NCBI GenBank assembly: GCA_037953625.1
Contig: CM075650.1
Span: forward strand, 1,614,501-1,678,500
Direction: 5' to 3'
DNA length: 64,000 nt
From: Crotalaria pallida
Lineage: Eukaryota; Streptophyta; Magnoliopsida; Fabales; Fabaceae
Shown here in pieces: positions 58,374 through 64,000 of this stretch. The first letter of the stretch is position 1; every line of letters starts with the position of its first letter. The notes beneath the pieces are model-generated. The model saw nothing but the letters and a program-made list of their open reading frames with translations, did not search any database and was not told where the DNA came from. Position numbers and translations under genes: made by a program.

Positions 58374-58569
58374 CCAGTTGTCCCTTAACTTGGAGAAGCA
58401 TCCCTTGGCATAGTTTCCAACCATGTCAATTGATTCCTTCGGTTCCATTCTTCCATTGGAGGAATTCCTAAGGTGAAAGTTCATCGGCATACTTACTTGT
58501 CTCCTATGGGGTTTATTTCGGTCAATCGGGGTTCTTTCAAATGCAGAGTTTCCAGAGACTGAGGTCATC
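58374..58569 (-). other. TekD interior remnant
   Basis: 196 bp left of the TekE insertion. Resembles the TekE interior end near 61662-61700 (GGAGAA.CATCCC on the plus strand). It lacks the integrase end found before the polypurine tract in TekC, so TekD may also be a pol-deficient derivative. Confidence 0.5.
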
Positions 58570-58986
58570 TGTAACACCTAGGATTAATACCCTTAAAACC
58601 CCATCATTTAAAAATATGAACTTAAAAATTCCTTTTTATTTTAATAAAATCAACCGTCAAACGGACGGAGTTTCGTTTGAAATTCGGACTTATCCAAAAT
58701 TTCACCTGTGAAAACATTTATCAAGTAAACATTCAGTAGCCAGCAGGGCATACATCAAGAATATATTTGCATCATAATGAGGCCCAAAGGCTCAAAATTA
58801 TAAATTCCATATCAGAGTTAAAAGTAGCAGCGAAACACCAAGTTAGAAATATACGTTCAAAGACCCTAAGCTTCTTAACAAAAGAGATATATCCTAAGCC
58901 TCGCTCAAAAGTATATACAACACATTTACATCAAAATAATATAGGAGGCTTAGGTCCAGTGTCATGCCCTATCCCCTAACACCCCT

Positions 58987-59007
58987 ACTATCCCTGTAAG
59001 GGATAGT
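58987..59007 (-). other. Covarying YAC-loop hairpin, TekE copy
   Basis: Minus strand ACTATCCCT/AGGGATAGT around TAC, 9 bp, preceded by TTGGCCGAGCAGGATC. The codons read LAEQDHYPLQG then TAG. Confidence 0.7.
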
Positions 59008-59049
59008 GATCCTGCTCGGCCAAATCTGGTGTATGCTCCAGCTCAGTAC

Positions 59050-60464
59050 CTGAAAAATGGTAAGGAGGTGAGCACTACACAGTAAAGTAGGAATAGCAGT
59101 TTCTCATATGACTTAATAACCGACCAAGCCAAACACATATAGTTCAGGTATTTCACATAGTCATTCACACATGGAAGCAATAGTACAAACAAATGCCAAC
59201 GATTCTTTTATCTCTATACCTTTGTCTTTTCTTTCTAATCAGCTCATTCTTATTCTCTAATTTATCATGCTATAGGTCTACTTTATTTCCCCCTGTTTTA
59301 ACCTTTTATCGCGTCGGGTCGGTGTCGACCTCGCATTATTAAATATAAATGATCGCGCTGGGTCGATGTGACCATCGCATTATTAAATATAAATGATCGC
59401 GCTGGGTCGATGTGACCATCGCATTATTGAGTATAAATGATCGCGCTAGGTCGATATGACCTTCGCATTAATAAGTTCTATTATCGCGCTGGGTGATATA
59501 ACCTTCGCATAATTATGTTTTATTATCGCGCTGGGTGATATGACCTTCGCATATCGTGCTGGGTACATATACCTTCGCATTAGTATGTATTATTATCGCT
59601 CTGGGTGATATGACCTTTGCATATCGCGCTGGGTACATATACCTTCGCATTATTATTGTTTTCTTATCGCGCTGGGTGATATGACCTCCGCATATCGCGC
59701 TGGGTACATATACCTTCACATTATTAAGTTTATTTCATCGCGCTGGGTCACCGTGACCTTCGCAACATAAATTCTAAATGGTCACGCTGGGTGATATGAC
59801 CTTCGCATATCGCGCTGGGTACATATACCTTCGCATTATTATTGTTTTCTTATCGCGCTGGGTGATATGACCTTCGCATATCGCGCTGGGTACATATACC
59901 TTCGCATTATTAAGTTTATTTCATCGCGCTGGGTCACCGTGACCTTCGCAACATAAATTCTAAATGGTCGCGCTGGGTCTTTATGACCTTCGCTTTTATT
60001 AAATTTTCATTCCTTTATTCATTCATAATTCCCTCTCCATTCCTTCACATCACTTTTTCTAACCATCACTCCCCTTTTCTCTAATCTCTTAATCAATTCA
60101 CTTTCCAATTATTGTCAACACTAATCCCATTCATTTATTTCCATAATCCATTATTCATTTAATAATATTGCCATAACATATTCAATTATTCATTTAATCA
60201 TATTGCCATAAAAACATCATTAAACTACTTATCCTCATCACCAACAATTTCCCAAATATACACTTAAGTTCAAACATACACATATTCAGAAATAATCACT
60301 TATACACAGCATCATGATTAATTAAATTCCTTTACTTCAATTCTATAATCATTACTAATATTCATTACCCTATGGTTTATATCCTAACTAACACTAAAAT
60401 CTTAGCAAGTATTATATACATACTAGAAACTCATCCCTAAATTAAGGTAATACTCACTCCTTAC
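59050..60464 (-). other. Possible LTR intron of TekE
   Basis: Minus-strand donor TTTGAG|GTAAGGAGTGAGT and acceptor CTCCTTACCATTTTTCAG|GTACT match TekC nearly word for word although the intron bodies differ. Contains the hairpin array. Splicing is inferred. Confidence 0.45.
59311..59993. repeat. TekE tandem hairpin-like array
   Basis: About twenty units of the plan GCGCTGGGT...ACCTTCGC (plus strand), 28 to about 60 bp apart. Each can fold: GCG with CGC, and inside it GGTC/GACC, GGTA/TACC, or GGTCG/CGACC in the first unit; units with GGTGATATGACC keep only GGT/ACC. A block at about 59665-59805 is duplicated at 59845-59985. Confidence 0.75.
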
Positions 60465-60696
60465 CTCAAAATACCAAGAGATAAAGTGATTCCCCACTTG
60501 AACTAGCTTACAATTCTTGAAACCTGGATCTCCCTCCACATAGCTTCCCTCCACAAGAGGGGTGCTATTCCAAAGTTGATGAATATCCTATTGTGAGGGT
60601 TTTAAAAATAAAGATTACTATTATCATCTTGCTACTTTTTTAAAATCCATAAAATAGTGAGATTTCCATGGATTGAAATTGGGGATCCCAAAACAT

Positions 60697-60717
60697 GAGA
60701 GAGAGAGAGAGAGAGAT
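60697..60717. repeat. GA microsatellite in TekE leader
   Basis: About ten GA units; CT-rich on the transcribed minus strand, as in the other leaders. Confidence 0.85.
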
Positions 60718-61230
60718 ATCGATCTAGATAAAAAGGAAAAGGAATGATTTTCTTTGAACTTAATCACTTACTTGAAGCTGGTTAGGACTATGATTGTTGA
60801 GGAGGATGATAGCTACTCTTACTCCTTGAGTATTTGTGGAAGAGAATCACAAACCCTAGAAGAGAGAGAAAAGGGCGTGAAGCTTAGGGGAAGAGAGAGA
60901 GTTTCCAACTCATGGTTCTTGAGTGATGATGAAGATGATGGGTGATGCACTTGATTGATGAAGGTGATGATGGAAACCCTTTGATCTTGGATGAAGATGG
61001 GTGAGCAACAAAGCCCTAGAGGAGAAAGAGAGGGATAGACCGATGATGAGAAGAGGGAGAGAGAAAGAGTGATGCGTGAGATGAGAGGAGTGGGCCTTCT
61101 TTTTCTTTTATTTTTATGACCAAACTTAGTCTTTATGTTAAATTTGTGTGGCTAGGGTGATTTGCTTGGAGACAAAGCTAAAAACGTGTGGTCCACACAC
61201 ACTTATTTTTTTTCCAGATTTTTACATAGG

Positions 61231-61450
61231 TAATCGATTACTGGCTCAAAGTAATCGATTACCCCTTTGATGCAACAATCCTAGTACATTCAGCAGAGGC
61301 CAAGTAATCGATTAACCCCCTGAATGTAATTGATTACTACTCAAAGTAATCGATTACTTTACCCTTGTAATCGATTAATTTTCTGCAACATCTTAAGTGT
61401 TTCCACCAGAGGCCTTATAATCGATTACTGCCTTGCAGAGTAATCGATTA
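61231..61450. repeat. Array of paired TAATCGATTA palindromes in TekE U3
   Basis: Perfect 10-bp palindromes start at 61231, 61252, 61305, 61347, 61368, 61418 and 61441, and a variant TAATTGATTA at 61327. Neighbouring spacings are 21, 22, 20, 21 and 23 bp. Shared words between them (TGCAACA, CAGAGGCC) show an older tandem duplication of about 113 bp. It lies 170-390 bp inside the LTR start, upstream of the leader. Confidence 0.9.
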
Positions 61451-61622
61451 CTTCAGTGAAAAGTCAGATTTTGATGATTTTCTAACTCCAATTCATTTCC
61501 TTAGGCCCCCATTCTCATTCAGGCTTTTATTACTACTTAAAATCCTCTCTTAAAGCTTGATAATTCTCCTAAATGCTTGGCATAAATCATATTATACCGA
61601 AATTAAACTTAGGGATGTTACA

Positions 61623-61661
61623 ATTCTCCCCCACTTATTGGAATTTCGCCCCCGAAATTCC
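61623..61661 (-). promoter_or_regulatory. TekE polypurine tract and pre-PPT hairpin
   Basis: Minus-strand AAGTGGGGGAGAAT (61623-61636) abuts the LTR; GGAATTTCG/CGAAATTCC, a perfect 9-bp stem around GGGG (61640-61661). Confidence 0.85.
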
Positions 61662-62302
61662 GTTAAGGTCCTTAAATGGAGAACCATCCCAAGGTAGGGC
61701 CTATAACTCATACCTTTACTTCCCTTATGTCTCGCTCTTATTTAAACGAGATTCTAAGTTAGGTTTCTAAGCTCTCCCCCACTTAGCATTGGCATACTAC
61801 TTGAATTGCTGCCAACAAGATAGGAATTTGGATATGTCGGTTTCTAGTCGGCTTTTATGCCACTTCTATGATAGCATAAGGACTTAAGGTACAAAGAGGA
61901 ATGGATTCATGGTAACTCTCAAGGAACTTAAACTTGCTTTCCGAGAGAACAACTAAGGCCATGAAATTTGGATGACTAATTGCAAAAGAACATTCGTCCG
62001 TGGTATGGATTCTTCTCTTCATTAGATAAACGAATGGATTAATCAGAACAGAATTTTCAAGAAACCGAAGGCGTTCTAGGACAAGAAACGAGAAGAGAAT
62101 CATGGATAGGTTGAAGTAAAAGGGATCTTTGATTAACAATCAAAGTTGCTACTTCACTTATGATTTCTACACTTACTACTTTCCTTAAAACTTCTTTTAA
62201 GTTCCTACAAGATCAGTCTTATAACGAACAACCCCCGCCCCGAATTGGAACGAGAAATAAGATATACGTCATATGCTTTACAAAACTAATACAAAAGAAT
62301 AC
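61662..62302 (-). other. TekE interior without pol
   Basis: About 640 bp between the gag stop and the pre-PPT hairpin with no protease, RT or integrase similarity. A 94-codon minus frame (61855-62139) shows no recognisable motif and I do not support it as a gene. Confidence 0.7.
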
Positions 62303-63412
62303 CTAACGTGTACCTCCAACCAACTCATCAGCTTCCGTCACTTCTTCGCCGTCGAGGGTGAATAACTTGCCCTTTTTAGGTGGTCTGTCGTTACCATCTT
62401 TCTGTGCCTTAACTACGTTCACCTCTTTCTTCATTGTCCTTTGGGGACAAGTGACTGCATAATGACCCGGCTTTCCGCAATGATGGCAAAGTGCTTCTTT
62501 TCTATTTGGGTTCAGACTCCAACACACTCCCCTATGCATCTTGCCACAATGTTGGCAAGTGGGAATGAGACCATACGCATTCACTGTCTGTCCAGGTGCC
62601 ATGGGAACTAGTGCCCTAGGTGAAGGATATGGTTCTGACTTCAGAATTGGTCCCTTATCCTTAATTGGACCACCACATCCCTGCCCTGTCCTGCTTTTAT
62701 CTTCTGACATTTTCCTCTTAAGACCCTTCTCATAAGTGCTTGCCATGTTGACCAAGCGGGCCAAGTTGTCAATATTGTGATACTCACAAGAGAGACGAAT
62801 ATCACTTCGAAGTCCAGCTTCAAACTTAACACATTTACCGCGCTCACTTGCATCGCGATAATCAGAAAAACGAATAAGATCTTCGAACCGAGCTGCGTAA
62901 TCTCCAACTGACATAGAGCCTTGTCTCAGCTGGAGAAAAGTAATCTCCTTTTCCCTCCTGACATCTTCTGGGAAATACTTCCCCAGGAAAAGATCCTTAA
63001 ACACTTCCCAAGAAACAACCGGATTGGCTGCCACCAATCCCCTCCTTTGCTGATCCCACCAATGCTCAGCCTCATTAGTCAGCATAAATTTAGCCAGTCG
63101 AACATGCTGCTCCATGGGTGGGTGAATAGAGCAGAGGATCTTCTCGATCTCCTGAATCCATCTCTAGGCTCCATCAGGGCCATTTCCACCCTCGAAACGA
63201 GGTGGATCATTCTTTCGAAACCTAGCAATCCAGTCAACCTCAACTGGAGCTGGTTGCAGAGCTGCTGCTGCTGCTGTGGTTGCTGCTGCTGCTGTGGCTG
63301 CTGCTGCTGTTGATGCTGCAGCTGCCATCTGTTCTCCTTGTTGCTGCTGCATCTGAGTCAGATGCTCCAGAATGGCTGCTAGACCATCATTTCCTACCCT
63401 TCTTCCAGCCAT
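62303..63412 (-). pseudogene. gag: TekE Gag, one in-frame stop
   Basis: Frame from ATG 63412 (MAGRRVGNDGLAAILEHLTQ) to TAA right after VGGTR, just where protease would begin. It aligns with TekC Gag: FRKNDPPRFEGG, YFPEDVRREKE, VGDYAARFEDLIRF, CX2CX4HX4C knuckle (CHHCGKPGHYAVTC) intact, and KLFTLDGEEVTEADEL. A TAG at 63164-63166 replaces a Gln codon after GPDGA. The N-terminal linker is Ala-rich through a GCA/GCT triplet run (about 63262-63335). The ORF ends cleanly at the Gag boundary, suggesting that Gag alone was kept on purpose before the stop arose. Confidence 0.88.
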
Positions 63413-63573
63413 ACTGTTTATCCACGGAGCACAGACGAGTAAGGCCTACTAAATATATATATATATAGGACTATAAATATCTTATAGAAATTCTAAACCA
63501 TTACTATGAGCATCAATTACTCGCTAGGTGAGTAATCATTGGAGTTGCATAACTCCAAGGCCGAGGAGAAACT

Positions 63574-63585
63574 GCTCTGATACCA
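63574..63585 (-). promoter_or_regulatory. TekE primer binding site
   Basis: Minus-strand TGGTATCAGAGC, three bases from the 5' LTR at 63589. Confidence 0.92.
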
Positions 63586-63588
63586 TAA

Positions 63589-64000
63589 TGTAACACCTAG
63601 GATTAATACCCTTAAAACCCCATCATTTAAAAATACGAACTTAAAAATTCCTTTTTATTTTAATAAAATCAACCGTCAAATGGACGGAGTTTCGTTTGAA
63701 ATTCGGACTTATCCAAAATTTCACCCGTGAAAACATTTATCAAGTAAACATTCAGTAGCCAGCAGGGCATACATCAAGAATATATTTGCATCATAACGAG
63801 GCCCAAAGGCTCAAAATTATAAATTCCATATCAGAGTTAAAAGTAGCAGCGAAACACCAAGTTAGAAATATACGTTCAAAGACCCTAAGCTTCTTAACAA
63901 AAGAGATATATCCTAAGCCTCGCTCAAAAGTATATACAACACATTTACATCAAAATAATATAGGAGGCTTAGGTCCAGTGTCATGCCCTATCCCCTAACA
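63589..64000 (-). repeat. TekE 5' LTR, end portion
   Basis: Matches 58570-58981 with four differences noticed. Cut by the window edge just before the YAC-loop hairpin. Confidence 0.94.

Larger units (their letters stand above)
22437..58569 (-). mobile_element. TekD: minus-strand Tekay-like element, 3' LTR and interior end only
   Basis: Its 3' LTR runs (minus) from 58336 to 22437 and is split by LarB3 between the GGCTC duplications. Right of it come the polypurine tract, hairpin and 233 bp of interior (58337-58569), then TekE interrupts. The remaining interior and 5' LTR lie outside the window. Assignment to the TekC/TekE group rests on the polypurine end, the shared YAC-loop hairpin and the GGCCGAG-type sequence before it. 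TekD sits in the LarB2 3' LTR. Confidence 0.8.
58570..61622 (-). repeat. TekE 3' LTR (3053 bp)
   Basis: TGTAACACC to GATGTTACA. On the minus strand: U3 with TAATCGATTA array; leader (GA/CT microsatellite at 60697-60717); donor at 60465/60464; hairpin array; acceptor at 59050/59049; short exon with hairpin; end. Confidence 0.94.
58570..64000 (-). mobile_element. TekE: gag-only Tekay-like element, right end beyond window
   Basis: 3' LTR 58570-61622, interior 61623-63588 (about 1.97 kb), 5' LTR from 63589 to beyond the window. The interior has a complete gag (with one stop), primer site and polypurine tract but no protease, RT or integrase. This matches the gag-bearing non-autonomous class known as TR-GAG. 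LTR parts visible on both sides differ at about 4 of 412 positions. Confidence 0.9.

Noticed and set aside
61855..62139. 94-codon minus ORF as a remnant of pol in TekE
   Set aside because: Translation has no RT, RNase H or integrase motif; hydrophobic composition is explained by AT-rich sequence.

Overview
The window looks like intergenic heterochromatin of a flowering plant, probably a eudicot. I found no host gene in 64 kb. Almost every base can be assigned to nested LTR retrotransposons of the Ty3/gypsy superfamily. Evidence for a plant: Tekay-type chromoviruses (C-terminal chromodomain, initiator-Met tRNA primer site) and Athila-type elements (Asp tRNA primer site, DLGASINVMP protease). 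The species cannot be read from the sequence.

Labels used here: TekA, TekC, TekD, TekE are Tekay-like chromoviruses; Ath1 and Ath2 are Athila-like; LarB1, LarB2, LarB3 are copies of a non-autonomous family with very long LTRs (about 5.4 kb) and a short non-coding interior (about 1.6 kb).

Layout. TekA (+) fills 1-9159, its 5' LTR cut by the window edge, and sits in a minus-strand LarB1 LTR (9160-10098). LarB1 lies in the 5' LTR of LarB2 (+, 10099-22436 in this window). The LarB2 interior holds Ath1 (-, 12176-19473, TSD GCAAC). The LarB2 3' LTR is interrupted at 22437 by TekD (-). The 3' LTR of TekD is split by LarB3 (+, 23353-55186, TSD GGCTC). The LarB3 5' LTR holds Ath2 (-, 28234-38305, TSD GGAGT); its 3' LTR holds TekC (+, 45124-54822, TSD GAGGA). 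The TekD interior is interrupted by TekE (-, 58570 to beyond the window). Four complete insertions have exact 5-bp target-site duplications, which fixes the order of insertion.

Coding state. TekA, TekC and Ath2 have full gag-pol domain sets broken by single stops or frameshifts. Ath1 has an intact gag-protease ORF but has lost RT, RNase H and integrase; its two LTRs look identical except for one G-run, so it moved very recently and must have been helped in trans. TekE is a gag-only element. LarB has no gag-pol but carries a conserved acidic ORF inside its LTR.

Most interesting structure lies outside the genes. (1) A hairpin with an RGGA-type loop stands just before the polypurine tract in every family, with different but always paired stems. 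(2) The TekC LTRs hold nine tandem hairpins with 7-bp stems and a fixed TGG loop, with compensatory stem changes; TekE, TekD and TekA have other hairpin clusters at the same LTR location. (3) TekC, TekD and TekE share a covarying 9-10 bp hairpin with a YAC loop near the LTR 3' end. (4) TekA and TekE carry arrays of perfect palindromes (ACTCGAGT or TAATCGATTA) in pairs spaced about 20 bp apart. (5) All long LTRs show a donor/acceptor-like arrangement suggesting an LTR intron followed by a short exon or ORF. All of these were found by eye; none was computed.
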